Part shown: positions 1 to 11,059 of the stretch, piece after piece
How the letters are laid out: each line of letters starts with the position of its first letter
How positions within the stretch are numbered: the first letter of the stretch is position 1
Assembly (NCBI GenBank): GCA_033980235.1
Contig: CM067065.1
Location: forward strand, 24,131,337-24,195,336
Source of the DNA: Diadema setosum
Lineage: Eukaryota; Echinodermata; Echinoidea; Diadematoida; Diadematidae
Direction of reading: 5' to 3'
DNA: 64,000 nt
Notes under the pieces: generated by a model
Told to the model about the DNA's origin: nothing
What the model saw: the letters and a program-made list of their open reading frames with translations, nothing else
Databases searched by the model: none
Made by a program: the position numbers and the translations under genes

Positions 1-68
1 GATGAAGCTGTCTAATTGCTCTCCTGTTTGCGGAGGTGCTCATTCAGGAGTAGCAATGCAGAGATTAA

Positions 69-617
69 CCCATTCCATACAAGAAACTGGTGGCCTTTTA
101 GTGTATTAACCCTAACCAGGCCGGGCGTTTTGGCCTGTTCTGTGGCCGGGGAAGGGTTTATTCAACCCCCCCCCCCCAAAGATCTCGGCCGTTGATCGTG
201 CAATCGCCCAGAAAATTGGCACATACATTACTTGTCGCGTAATCTATTAAATTGTAAAAGAAAAAATTGTCATGCTAAAATTATTGATTTTAGCCATTGA
301 AAGTGAAAATAATCATATCTGTTTGAATAAGGTGAGAAAACTCTATTTGCATAGACTTTGTACACAAAATCATGTTTTTGAGCCATTTTTAGTCTGACAT
401 GTATAAGATATCGCAACGTCGTCACGGTATGTCCGATTTTTGCGAAAAATGGTGTCATACAATGTGCGGGACTTAAAAGTAAAAAGTCAGTGAGCGGCAC
501 GGTAAAAAAAAATTCTTGCAGCAGAAAGGTCGCGGAAAATGTCGAGGGATCACCCCACCCCCCCCCCCCCTTTTAGGGTTAAGGCTATGGGGAATCCGGA
601 ATTCAGTATGGAACGGG
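69..617. mobile_element. Outer TTAA-flanked short MITE, split by a nested element
   Basis: Flanked by TTAA at 65-68 and 618-621. Ends are inverted: CCCATTCCATAC on the left and GTATGGAACGGG on the right. Removing the nested element (110-578 plus one TTAA) leaves an element of only about 76 bp. A related uninterrupted copy is at 16185-16257. TTAA target duplication is the hallmark of piggyBac-type transposition; assignment to that superfamily is inference because no transposase is present. Confidence 0.65.
110..578. mobile_element. TTAA-flanked MITE (CCCTAA...TTAGGG ends)
   Basis: A 469-bp non-coding element between TTAA 106-109 and TTAA 579-582. Left end CCCTAACCAGGCCGGGC, right end ...CCCTTTTAGGG; homopolymeric C runs sit just inside both ends. 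Internal sequence 'atctcggccgttgatcgtgc' is similar to that in the element at 1515-2294, so they form one family. It interrupts the outer MITE 69-617. Open frames inside are incidental. Confidence 0.7.
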
Positions 618-635
618 TTAATACTCGACCTTGCA

Positions 636-727
636 GTGCGTGGGTGTGTGTATGTGTGTAAAATAGAGGGAGAGAGAAAAGAGTGAGGAAGAGATGGCAA
701 GAGAGAGAGAGAGAGAGGGGGGGGGGA
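636..727. repeat. GT/GA-rich microsatellite tract
   Basis: Simple sequence: gtgtgtgtatgtgtgt followed by imperfect (GA)n and a G run ending near 727. No coding signal. Confidence 0.8.
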
Positions 728-788
728 AATAAAGTTAGTACACTTTGAACATGTACAAGATGTGTACATGTATATGTGTGTCTGAAAT

Positions 789-1076
789 GCCCGAATTCAT
801 GAAGGTAGTACAATTGAAACCGTGGTTTTAACTATGGACAATTTGTATGGAGCGCCAAGTGTGGCATGGCCTAAGTATTTCATTACGAAATCAGTCAACA
901 AAGTGATCATTTCATGAATGAAATAAACATTTGGCTAGTGAAATTGTCATTTCAGTCATTTCGTCAACAAAATGACTGATTTTGTAACGAAATAGGCCAT
1001 GCGACACTGGCACTCCATACAAATTGTCCATGGTTTAAACGATGGTTTCAATTGTACCACCTTCGTGAATTCGGGC
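789..1076. mobile_element. Hairpin (fold-back) MITE with long inverted arms
   Basis: Arms of roughly 110 bp are inverted copies of each other: gcccgaattcatgaaggt at the left end and the inverse gaattcgggc at the right end, with matching inner blocks such as 'gacaatttgtatggag' and 'ctccatacaaattgtcc'. The centre (about 900-960) is a short spacer with the words aaatgatcattt and gaaatgac. No target duplication could be fixed. Confidence 0.7.
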
Positions 1077-1510
1077 CAAAGTGTGATCGACATAAAGAAC
1101 AGTGAAAACATGCCTATGTGTGTTTCTGTGTGTGACATTGTAGAGAGTGGGAGGGAGCAAGGGTTGGAGGGAGGGTGTGTGCGTGCCTCTGGCTGTTACG
1201 TATCCCGTCCGTGTGAATTTGTTTCATGTCCAGCAGGTTTTTATAGAGACGTGTGTAAGATGTGATCATCCAAAAGTCTTATGCTTACCTTTAAAATAGA
1301 TGCTGAATACCTTGTTCACAAAGGAATTTCCTACAGTTGTTAAGGTATACAATATATCTTGACACAATGGTTTCTAATAATCCTATCTCTCCATCTTTCT
1401 TATACCCCTCAAAACCAATTTACCTAACTTGAATAACTAATCATTAAGTATCTATTATTGATGATGTATTTTGTGATATGAAACTCTTCCCTCTTTCTGG
1501 AATGATTGTC
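1077..1510. other. Intergenic, no feature recognised
   Basis: AT-rich sequence. A frame at 999-1265 starts inside the hairpin element and shows no recognisable domain. Confidence 0.6.
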
Positions 1511-1514
1511 TTAA

Positions 1515-2294
1515 CCCTAATTAGGCCGGGCTTTTTTGGCTATGCAAAAACCGGAGGGGGGCAGTTCCCCCCCCCCCCCCCCCCCCCCCGCCCGTGATCT
1601 CGGCCATCAGTGGTGCGATCACGACGAAATTTGGCAAGGTTGACGACCTCATCGTAATCTACAAGATTGTGTGACAAATTTTTTTCTGAAACGATTAATT
1701 TCTAATTTTAATTGATTAATTATGCAAATTAAGCCCAAGATCATATTTTAGCCTAATTAAAACCATTGAGAGCCTACTTTTTGGTTTGTCTATCTGTTCT
1801 GGCATATTCAACAATTGTATATCATAAAAACTTCCAAAAGTCATTTAAATTATCATGTATTTTAATGGTTTTGAATTTCTTATGTATTTCTTTGTTTTTC
1901 GACACATGTTTTTTTTTTCTTTTTTTGTTGGAAATTGTCACTGACCACTTTTCTACCATAATTAGCATAAAGTAGATCAATGAAAGTGATCAACAACAAC
2001 AACAAAAAAGCATCAGGTTTTTATGACTTTCATGACAGAGCATTGTTTTCTATATGAAACGTACACAAAATCACAAAATTGTGCCCATTTTGGGGTGACA
2101 TGCCATTACAAAAATGGTCGTGGTTTCGAAAAAGTATGCGTGGACGTTGCAAATTAGGTTTCAAAAGTTTTGCGAGACTTGAACAAAGAAAGTCAAGAAG
2201 CCTTGCGACGAGGCCTCCTCGCGTTACAGAATTATAGCGCGAAACGTCGAAACGGGGTGGGGGCGGATTCTGCCTCCCCCCGGCCCAGTTAGGG
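1515..2294. mobile_element. TTAA-flanked MITE (second copy of the CCCTAA family)
   Basis: A 780-bp element between TTAA 1511-1514 and TTAA 2295-2298. Left end CCCTAATTAGGCCGGGC; the right end in reverse complement reads CCCTAACTGGGCCGGGG, so the inverted ends agree at most positions. It holds a long C run near 1566-1590 and internal sequence matching the element at 110-578. No transposase frame. Confidence 0.75.
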
Positions 2295-2298
2295 TTAA

Positions 2299-4277
2299 AC
2301 AGACTCACCAGACCATTAGTCCATCTTCAATCACATGCCCCTTAATTGTAACTTCTTCTTTTTTTGTGAAATTTCTGTTGATGCCCCTGTGGGTGAATTT
2401 CCGGAGAATATCACTTGGCATTACCTTTACGGAGTGGACTGGTCTAAAAATGGTATCACACTGAAAATCTAAACTGAGTTTATAATTACCTCGGCCTGTT
2501 GTAGGTGAAACCTATGGCCGGCTGAGGTTATGTTTTCGAATCTGTGTGCTTGTTGATTAATCTGTCTATTTGTCTGTTTATGTGAAATTTAGCTTGATGC
2601 AAATTTGCAGCGTGTGTTCAGTAATTGCTGCTTTTCAGAGGTCTGCTTTTTCGGAGAGATCCTCAAGTTTCATTTATGGGAACCTTTACGTTGGTGTTCC
2701 TGTTGTTGGGGGGAAAAAATGTGACAAAAGATCCCCCGCCCCCAGCCTCCATTGCTTTTTATGTTTGTGCCGCGTTCAGTAAACATAAAAAAATAATTCA
2801 CATGACTGTATATTATGTTTATAATATTTCATTTTATTTACTTTATATTTATTTTACACAATTTTTATAAACGAGACGACCTCGCGCATGTCTGTGAAGG
2901 CGTTACGACGTTTACCCGGCCTGAAGCTCCAGATAATTCAAACAAAGTTGTACTCTTTTAAAGAATAAGAAAGTTATGACTTTCTGAAGAGTCAACTTGC
3001 TTCGAAGAACATGGCTCGTGTTGTCCAGTCTTAATGAATATTCAAGTCAGCAAGTTGATGTCATGCTCTCGCAATTTCTTATTCATTTCTTATACAGGCA
3101 TGACCAAAAATGTACAGTATTTCAGATATATAAATGTATACTTGCCCTAAAATCAACTAAAACACGAAAGGAACATATGTTACCTCTAATAAATTTGGGT
3201 ATGGGAATATGCTTTACTTTTTCTTGCATTTCATGTTCCGATTAACAAACAGTTGGAAAAACGAAGATTCCTATGTTTGTTTGTTTGTTTGATTGTTTTT
3301 TTTTTTTTGCTTTTTTTTCGGTACAATGTATATAACTAGCCTTTATAATAAGAATCTTACTTCTTTGTCGGATTAACGAACCATCACAATATCAAACGCC
3401 ACAATGTTCGTAATAACGAACCCCATTTCATTTTCGATTTAACGAACACCTTTCAGAATTAATGCGTTTCGTATAACGAACCTTCGGAACAACGAACCTT
3501 TTTTTTTCTTTTTAACGTATTATAATAAGGCAATTTCTCCTTAGAATCGATGCGTGACACGCGTAGTGAATGCAGAGCGATATGAAGCGGCCGCCCATGC
3601 AGAGACGCTCTGTAAATGTTGTTCCGCTATGTATTTTCGTAAAGCGTGTCGTATTTCGTTGTATTTAACGGAGCACATTTCATTTATTTTTCGTTGTTAC
3701 AAGTGCTGAAAAAAAAAAACACGAAAATTTCGCTGTAACCGTGTTCTTTAAAAACGAATTTGGTACCATAGATTTAATGATATATATATATATATTTTTT
3801 TTTTTGACGTGAAGTTTTACTTCTTGAAAGCAGTGTTCGTTTGTTGTAACGAATATGCATTGCATAAACAGGAACTCAGCGTATTTCATGTGACGAATCA
3901 TGGAGATGCCATACATTTAATTTGTACTTTTACTCATGTTCTATTTTGTAAATCTTACATTCTTGAGTTCGATTGTTTTTGTTTCGTTTTGATTTGTTTT
4001 GCTTTGTTTCTACACAAACCTGTTTATTCATTTCCTACCAAGCAATCCTGTGAAATCAGCTTGCCATTATGATAATTACTATAATATCCTTCCCTTATTT
4101 TTTTTATCATCCTGAGAACATTGTTTTAGAGGCTTTTTGTTTCATTACTTCTCTTCTCTTTTTTTTTTTTCGATTCTCTTATAGAAGAAGCAATATATTA
4201 TCTTGAGCCCTCACTTCAAGTCCTCGTTTTTCTCATTAAAATCTCCTCTCAAAGCCTCGGTTTTTTATTGTTAGCTC
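2299..4277. other. Intergenic, with a cluster of AACGAAC words
   Basis: No gene recognised. An imperfect inverted repeat (cctcggcctgttgtagg ... ggccggctgagg) lies at about 2491-2527. Between 3360 and 3510 the word AACGAAC occurs five times at roughly 25-50 bp spacing in phrases such as 'ggattaacgaacc', which looks like a decayed transposon end; similar phrases recur at 51.4-51.9 kb. Confidence 0.45.
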
Positions 4278-4740
4278 ATGAAACCCAGAAGTGGGCCCCA
4301 CTTTCGTAAAACGCTCCGCCGGCCCTGTGTAGGGGACCTACCTACTTGCAGTGACTATGTAGGGAATTTTGGGGCCATAGGGTCAAGGTTAATGCTCACA
4401 ATTTCACTTTTCCCTCATATTTATGCAATGCCTGCAGGATTCTTCTTGAAAATTAATGTTTACATGTATCACACAATAGGGATTCTCTGGGAATTATTTG
4501 TTTTGTTTTGTCTGTTTTTTGTTTTTGCCTTAAAGGTCAAAAGGTCAAAGGTAAAGTGCAAGTACTAAATTTCAATTTCTTCCAAATCTAGAAAGTGGCT
4601 CAAGGTATCACCATAAAACTAACTAGTATTTATGCATGTTCTTTTTGATAGCGATTCTCTTGAGAATTTGAGGGTCATTGGGTCAAAGTTCAAGGTTAAG
4701 GGCCATGTTAAAATGCTAACAATTTAGGCCCTACTATATT
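4278..4740. repeat. Dispersed repeat fragment with AGGTCAAAGGTCA-type words
   Basis: Contains 'gtcaaaaggtcaaaggtaaa' and 'gggtcaaagttcaaggttaa', the reverse-strand equivalent of the TGACCTTTGACC-rich sequence at 45.5-46.2 kb. Probably a decayed, oppositely oriented copy of the same element. No coding potential. Confidence 0.45.
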
Positions 4741-4769
4741 TAGCCCTTTATGTAGGCCTACCATGGTTG

Positions 4770-5755
4770 AAACCCCTGTGCCTGTGCCACATTATTCTGA
4801 GACACCAATGTAGTCGTGCTTTATAAGAAAACGTTCTGTTTTTCAAATCTATGTAGCAACTATATACACGTATTTGTGTTAAGCTGGACATATAGTCAGC
4901 AAAATCGTAGAGAAAATGGCAAGCTTTGCTTTGATGTAAATTGTATGACAATTCTTTGACTGTTTTTCTTTCAAATGACCAGTAGCTACATTACCGTAAA
5001 GGCATGACTTTTGCACACAAACAGGGACAGAAACTTACAACTGTAGAATTTACGCGCAAATCCAGACGGGAAAGCCGCTTGATAGTCAATCGCCACTTTA
5101 ACGAAGACGCTAGAATTGATTTCATTGTTCCGCGGCATTTGGCGATTTATCGTTCGGTTTGGGCGGGTTTGTCCGTTTTCTTTACGGAATTCCTAGGTCC
5201 GCACTCCTGCCAGTCGTGTATTATTTGCTGTATCATGTTAATTGTAAGATGTAAGAGGACTTCAGATTGAACGCTCGAAATGTGATAACACATACGAAAG
5301 GCCTCGAAATACAGTTTATTTTCTTCATGTGACCAGAATATTACATGGATGTATCTTACAGCTATATACTTGTCTGAAGAAATAGTAATCTACAGAGGTC
5401 TCTAAAAATTCCGTCAGCCACAATAATATTGTAGACTGATTCACCCATAGCCAAAATTCTGGCCAAGAAAAAAAAAAATCCTCAACATATTAATGATACC
5501 AGTTTTCAACTACCATTTTTACAAGGAATACGTGATACTGAGTAATTATTCAAGTAAAATTGCATTTCATTATTAAAAGTGGGCGCCGAATGGTAGAATT
5601 TATAATTCCAATTTATAATTCCAATATAAAAATTTGCCTGTTTAAAAGCTTGGCATCTCTTAAGGGTCCTGCCTTGGTGAAATACATAGTAGGCAAACGC
5701 CTTATCCAAGAGATTAAACACTGGGAAAGAGTTAAACTTCTGACTTATACAAATT
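4770..5755. other. Intergenic; CpG-richer stretch at 5050-5230
   Basis: No gene recognised. A frame of 88 codons at 5004-5270 overlaps a CpG-richer patch but its protein has no known motif, so it is not called. Confidence 0.4.
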
Positions 5756-6088
5756 GGGAGCTTTAGATTTGTGACGCGGACGTTTAGACGATTGCGTTGG
5801 CTGCACAGTTCTATCTTCATGTCTCGTGTTGCAAAGTAGCTTTAAGTGCCGCCAAGACGCAACCCACAAAAAGTAAAATGGCGCCCCCATTTGATCAGTG
5901 TATCAAGTTAAATCTCTGCGTGGTGAATTGAGCGCACGTAAATATGGCCCAGAGAGCGCAGTGAAAAATCTTTGACGACGCAAGATCGATTTTGATAAGC
6001 GATTTTGCGCATGCGCAGAACAGGCTCTTACTTCTTTTTTTTTTTTCATTTAATCTGAACGTCCGAGTCGTAGAGATCTAAAGTACCC
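5756..6088. mobile_element. TIR MITE with GGGAGCTTTAGAT-type ends
   Basis: Left end gggagctttagatttgtgac; the right end in reverse complement reads gggtactttagatctctacg. Both arms continue into a similar 'cggacgtt' block. The left terminus matches those of the larger element at 45301-46540. Length 333 bp, non-coding. It lies about 200 bp downstream of the stop codon of the TLR gene, so it may be inside that gene's 3' untranslated region. Confidence 0.6.
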
Positions 6089-6286
6089 TAATGTCTCAAA
6101 GGAGAAAGGTGTATCTATTGTCTACGTAACTCCAACAGAAACAAGTTACGAACGATGAATGAGGTTTCCTGCCTAATAAAAAGACCTACTTTGAAAGGTA
6201 GTCTTGGATCTTTATCAGTGGTGTTTAGTAAGTGGATTATTTGAATAAGTTTACATACTACCAAACATGTTGATAATTATCACTAG

Positions 6287-8926
6287 CTATGGAGGAACAA
6301 GTGGGTTAGAGTATCTGTTAACTGTCATGTATTTTGCTAGCTTCTCCCAGAAGTAGCACTGCCCGTCAGGGTCTCGCGGCCACATGAGGTACTCGCGATT
6401 ATCACTGAGGAAGAGACGGACTAGAAATGGCAGGTTGGAGTCCGGTATTTCTTCCAGAAACACAAGCGCCATCTTTTCCATCTGGACCTCATTAACATGG
6501 TCCAGGGCGATTCGGAACTTGAGAAGGAACATGTGGTTCTTGAGAGCTTTGGCGCTGATGAGAAAGACCACCTTGAAGCTGTTTTCCACAAGCAGGCTGA
6601 CGGAGTCCAGGTAGTACATCCCTAGCCTTAGGGCCTCATCTCCAATGGCAAGTCGGCTGAATTGAGGCAGATTCTTTTCTAGACCACGTTGGAAGATCTC
6701 CTCCGTCCATGCCTCGTCCTCATCGTGGGTGACAACGCATATGTCATACTGGAAATCTTCCCGTTGCTGTCTTGGGACGATTTCCCGGTAACCTATGAAG
6801 TGGATCTTGCACAGAAAGATTCTGTACCTGATCTTCCAGCGATTCCAGTAAATCAGTACCAAACCGAGTGTAGTGCACACGGCGCTCGCTACCAATGAAA
6901 AGTAGAGTGCATACTGTGGACCACACTCTCTAACTGGATCAAATTCAATCAAAAGCTTTCCGGCAGCGAATTTAAATGAGCCTTCGTATGAACATCTGGT
7001 TCCTACACTATATTCAAGTTTGATAGACCTCTTATTGACCCACTTCGGTAACCATTCAAGAGAACAGTTGCAAACCCATAGATTTTGTCCCAAACCAAGC
7101 ACTGAGAGAGTTTGCAGTATAGGCTCAAATGTTGTGAATTGTAGCGTGACGAGCTTATTGAATGAAAGGTCTAATCGGGTTAGATTCACTTTTCGAAACA
7201 GATCGCTGCTCAAGAATTGTAGATTATTGGTGGCTAATGATAAATCTCGCAGTTGAGTTGTGTCTTTTAGGAAATTGTGGGGAATGTAAATTATGTCATT
7301 ATTTCTTAGACTGAGAATTTGTAGAGTGGAAAGCCCTTCAAGTAGCGAAGCTTTCAAAGGCAACATGCTTCCATCTAGGTATAACTCTCTCAAATTGGTT
7401 AGGTTTTGAAAAAACCCATCGGGTACAAATAACATGTTGGTATAACTAAGGTTCAATATACGTAAATGACGCAGCCCTCCAAAGGAGGATATACCTTGGT
7501 TGACATCCCATAGATCAAGAATGTCTATCTTAGTCCCCTTAAAGCTTATTGCTTGGAGAAGAGGCGTGTTTCTTTGAAATATTCCGGGGGAAACCATAGC
7601 GGGGGGAATTCCCTTTGTATCCTGGAAGTCTAAGATTTTCAGCGAGTACACGTTTATCTGAAGTACACCTGTGATCGAGCAGTCAGCTAAACGCAGATTA
7701 TTTAGCGAATTTAGATCCGCAAGCGAAACGTGCGTTAAAGGGTCCAAATTGTTATGAGATAAATCTAATACTTCCAGATACTTCAGACCGCTGAATGCGT
7801 GCGTCCCTATTCGCGCAAAGTTATTGAATGAGAGAAGAACTGTGGTGAGATTCGTATGCCACACGCGGTTGTCCAAATTTATGACAGAAATATTGTTGTG
7901 ACGCAGGTCCAGCACTCGCAGCGAAGACATACCAGAAAAATAACTAGGTTCAAGCACTTCAAGTCCGTTGAAATCAAGGGCCAGTTCAGAGACGTCCGTC
8001 AAATTTTCGAACCCTCTTGGCATAAGCTGGTGAAGTTCATTCCAACCGATGTCTACCAGACGAAGCTGTTTTCCCTTTACTGCACCGAATAATCCAGGTC
8101 GTAAGGAAGTGAGACCTATATTTCTGATATATAAGGATGTTATTGATATCGACGACCTTACACCCTCGAAGAGGTGATGAAGCTCTTTCTCTGATAGCAG
8201 TATCCCGCTCACGTCGAGGCTTCGGACTTTGAGGGACGAAATGGTGGCTGGACTAACGAGTCGTATTGGGTTGTGGGCCAGATCAAGGGAATCAGCGGTG
8301 CAGCCCATCACAAACGACTGTTCCGAGAGCTCCGCCAATTTGTTCCATGAAAGCGACACGGAGAGAAATGTCACGTTGTGACAATCAATCCAGCTAACGT
8401 TCTGCAAAACGTTCCTACGTAAGCCCAATGTCGATGTTGTGGCCATTGCCCTGAAGATATCATCTGAGACGTATGCAAGGTTACTGCCATTTAGCTGAAC
8501 GTTTGTAAGAGCAGTGCTTGTAAACATGTCCCCACGTAGCGCCGGGAGGCGTTTGTTGTTGGATAGATCTAGACTCTGCAGAAATGACAGCATCAAGAAC
8601 GTTCCGCTTTCTATGAACGAAATGTTGTTTGACTCAATGGCCAGAACTTTTAGATGCTTGTAGGCGAAGAATGACGTGTTGTACAAGGCGTTGATATTGT
8701 TGAAGCTCAAGTCGAGAATCTCAGTGCTATCGGGAAGATCCCGTGGCACTGAAGAAAGTCCCATGTTGTAGCAGTACACGCCGCGCTTTGCCCTGTCAAA
8801 CAGACAGGCGTGATTCTCTGATGAGACCGTCTGCATTGTAGACAGCGGGATGAAGACGTGTATTGAAATGAAAAGAACGAGAAGGGCGCTGTCCTTAAAA
8901 TGCATGTTTAATGCTGTTGTCGCCAT
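6287..8926 (-). CDS. Toll-like receptor (LRR ectodomain, membrane helix, TIR domain)
   Basis: Single-exon coding region of 879 residues, usual length for a TLR. In order: hydrophobic signal sequence (about 8-30), N-terminal LRR cap with Cys41 and Cys52, about 22 leucine-rich repeats (60-610), one C-terminal cysteine cap (615-668, motif CNC ... C ... EC), membrane helix (672-694) and cytoplasmic TIR domain (727-868). TIR box 1 is YDICVVTHD, box 3 is FW at 859-860. Box 2, normally RDxxPG, reads GDEALRLG (762-769): the BB-loop proline is absent. By family knowledge the protein senses ligands at the cell surface or endosome and signals through TIR adaptors; ligand and adaptor cannot be read here. 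Met1 or Met8 could start translation in this exon; a pyrimidine tract and CAG just upstream mark a splice acceptor, so at least one 5' exon exists. Large intron-poor TLRs are typical of sea urchins. Confidence 0.95.
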   Translation of the reverse strand: MATTALNMHFKDSALLVLFISIHVFIPLSTMQTVSSENHACLFDRAKRGVYCYNMGLSSVPRDLPDSTEILDLSFNNINALYNTSFFAYKHLKVLAIESNNISFIESGTFLMLSFLQSLDLSNNKRLPALRGDMFTSTALTNVQLNGSNLAYVSDDIFRAMATTSTLGLRRNVLQNVSWIDCHNVTFLSVSLSWNKLAELSEQSFVMGCTADSLDLAHNPIRLVSPATISSLKVRSLDVSGILLSEKELHHLFEGVRSSISITSLYIRNIGLTSLRPGLFGAVKGKQLRLVDIGWNELHQLMPRGFENLTDVSELALDFNGLEVLEPSYFSGMSSLRVLDLRHNNISVINLDNRVWHTNLTTVLLSFNNFARIGTHAFSGLKYLEVLDLSHNNLDPLTHVSLADLNSLNNLRLADCSITGVLQINVYSLKILDFQDTKGIPPAMVSPGIFQRNTPLLQAISFKGTKIDILDLWDVNQGISSFGGLRHLRILNLSYTNMLFVPDGFFQNLTNLRELYLDGSMLPLKASLLEGLSTLQILSLRNNDIIYIPHNFLKDTTQLRDLSLATNNLQFLSSDLFRKVNLTRLDLSFNKLVTLQFTTFEPILQTLSVLGLGQNLWVCNCSLEWLPKWVNKRSIKLEYSVGTRCSYEGSFKFAAGKLLIEFDPVRECGPQYALYFSLVASAVCTTLGLVLIYWNRWKIRYRIFLCKIHFIGYREIVPRQQREDFQYDICVVTHDEDEAWTEEIFQRGLEKNLPQFSRLAIGDEALRLGMYYLDSVSLLVENSFKVVFLISAKALKNHMFLLKFRIALDHVNEVQMEKMALVFLEEIPDSNLPFLVRLFLSDNREYLMWPRDPDGQCYFWEKLAKYMTVNRYSNPLVPP

Positions 8927-8929
8927 GCT

Positions 8930-8953
8930 CTGAAAAAAGAAAGAAAGAAAGGA
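8930..8953 (-). other. Splice acceptor of the TLR coding exon
   Basis: On the minus strand a pure pyrimidine tract (tttctttctttcttttttcag) ends at 8930, four bases before the ATG at 8926-8924. The exon therefore begins at 8929 (AGC ATG). This is seen directly; the existence of the upstream exon is inference. Confidence 0.65.
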
Positions 8954-9129
8954 ACAAAAAAAAAGATGTAACTATACATACGGAAATTAAATAACCTATT
9001 TCATCATGGAGGCAAGGCATATGCATATAACACCTAGATATATCCTTGTCATTTGATTGGTTGTTTGATATTGATTATTTGTCCCATTTCACTGTTACGC
9101 GATCATTCATGAAATGTGGCTCCACATAC

Positions 9130-9241
9130 CCTGCAGTCTTGGATCCATACGATTTGCTCCATTTGCACGCACGCCGAGAGCCCGGGACACTACGCATGTG
9201 AAACGCTTGCCAGTTGTGCAGTGTGTATGTTATAGACCAAT
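9130..9241 (-). promoter_or_regulatory. Candidate TLR promoter and first exon
   Basis: On the minus strand, GCAGG followed by GTATGT (9129-9124) is a plausible splice donor giving a 200-bp intron to the acceptor at 8930. A TATAAC word lies at 9234-9229, about 100 bp upstream of that donor. If spliced this way, an upstream ATG at 9162 is in frame and would add 12 residues (MEQIVWIQDCRS) before the Met of the main exon. Weak evidence; no transcript support. Confidence 0.3.
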
Positions 9242-9469
9242 TCGGTTTGGGTACTGTTTTGTTTTGTTGTTTATTGTTTGTTTGTTTTTTTTCATGGTAA
9301 TATTTCTAACCTGGGGCAAGTATGCTTCACAAACAATAATATATGCAGTGACAAAGCAATGCACTTGGGTCTTTTCACAATTTATTGAAAGTGCTTTTAT
9401 CTCGCACATTCTCACTGTTTCTAAATTCATAAAATATCAAATGACATTGATCCATTTTTAAGGACGTTC

Positions 9470-11050
9470 ATCAGTTAAAGTGAAGTCCATGTCATTTTCT
9501 TCAAACTTTCTATACCAAACTTTGACCCATCCGAAGCCCAAATATGTAAATTATACCATAGGTTCATGTGCTTGTTTTTCTTCTACGGGACTTTGAAGAA
9601 TACCAGTCTGACTAATCTGCCGTCCTGTACCAAAGTAATAGCGTTACAGGATCAAGACCATGCTTGGCAACAAAATCTGCAATGACAATCTTAAATCCCC
9701 ATAATTCTTCAAAATCCACGTTATTTTTTCCAAATTTTCAAGAACTGCAGAAAAAAGGTACCCAAAACGAGGAAAAGGTTTTAAAATTAGCGTTTACACT
9801 CTCATTCTTGAGTGAGCAGCGCCCTCACGCGGCAGAAAACACCGAAATATCTCAAATCCTTCTCATCGACGTTTTCTGTTAGGGGTGAGCAAGAGGACAA
9901 GGTTCATAAAACCTATGCTGTACATTCAAAACCCATGTCATTTTCACAAAACTTGACCAAATTGTAGAACAAGGCTTACTTATTCAAGGAAAACAATACA
10001 AAATGGGGGCTCATGTGCTCGTGTTTGTGCTAGCAGCGCCCCATGCGACATATATCATTGTAAGTTCACAAAATGTGATAAGGAACCTATGCAGTAATGC
10101 CCTGACAAGATGGGTTCATAAGACTTATGCTGTACATTCAAAACTCATGTCATTTTCACCAAACTTGGCCAAATTATAGAAGAAGGTTTACTAATTCCAG
10201 AAAAATAATTAAAAGTGGAGGGTTCATGTGCTCGTTTTTGTGCTACCAGCGCCCCCATGCGACATATATCATCGTAAGTCCCCAAAATCTGGTCAGGAAC
10301 CTATGCAGGGATGCTCTGACAAGATGGGTTCATAAGACTTATGCTGTTCATTCAAAACCCATGTCATTTTCACCAAACTTGACCAAATTGTAGAGGAAGC
10401 CTTATTAATTGCAGAAAAATAATTAAAAGTGGGGGTTCATGTGCTCGTTTTTGTGCTAGCAGCGCCCCCATGCAATATATTTCATCGTAAGTCCCCAAAA
10501 TCTGGTCAGGAACCTATGCAGGTATACCCTGACAAGGTGGGTTCATAAAACTTATGCTGTTCATTCAAAACCCATATCATTTTCACGAAACTTGGCCAAA
10601 TTATAGAAGAAGGCTTACTTATTCCAGAAAAACAATAAAAGGTGGGTGTTAATGTCCTAGTTTTTGTGCTGGCAGCATTCCCAGATGATAGAAATCACCC
10701 TAGGACCCCAAAATCTGCTTATAAACCTATCGTGGGTGTCCTGATTAGGTGGGGTTCGTGAATGTCATGCTGTACATACAAAACCCATGTAATTTTTACG
10801 ACACTTTATCAAAATGTAGAAGAAGCTTTACTTAATGCATAACAATTGTAAAAATGGGGGGGGGGGTTCATGTGCTCATTTTAGTGCTAGTAGAGCCTCC
10901 TTGCGACAGAAATCATCGTAAGACCCCCAAATCTGGTCAAGAACCAATGCAGGCATATACCCTGCTAGGATGCATGAATCTCATGCGGTTCACTCGAAAC
11001 CCCATTTTCTTTTTTCTTTTTTTTTAAAGAGAAAAAAGTGTCACAATTTA
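9470..11050. repeat. 213-bp tandem repeat array
   Basis: Units start near 9899, 10112, 10326, 10539, 10752 and 10966 (spacing 213-214 bp), each with 'gggttcataa', 'cattcaaaacccatgtcatt', 'ttcatgtgctcgtttttgtg' and 'agcgcccc'. The first (about 9470-9890) and last units are more diverged than the central ones, the usual pattern of an array homogenised in its middle. No coding function; short frames inside are incidental. Confidence 0.8.
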
Positions 11051-11059
11051 ATATGGTGT

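Noticed and set aside
110..122. ccctaacc resembling telomeric repeat
   Set aside because: Only a single CCCTAA at the end of a TTAA MITE, with its inverse at the other end; no array.
6287..6726. Enzymatic (NAD-cleaving) TIR activity
   Set aside because: Architecture is that of a receptor TIR; no convincing catalytic glutamate context as in SARM1-type domains could be identified by eye.
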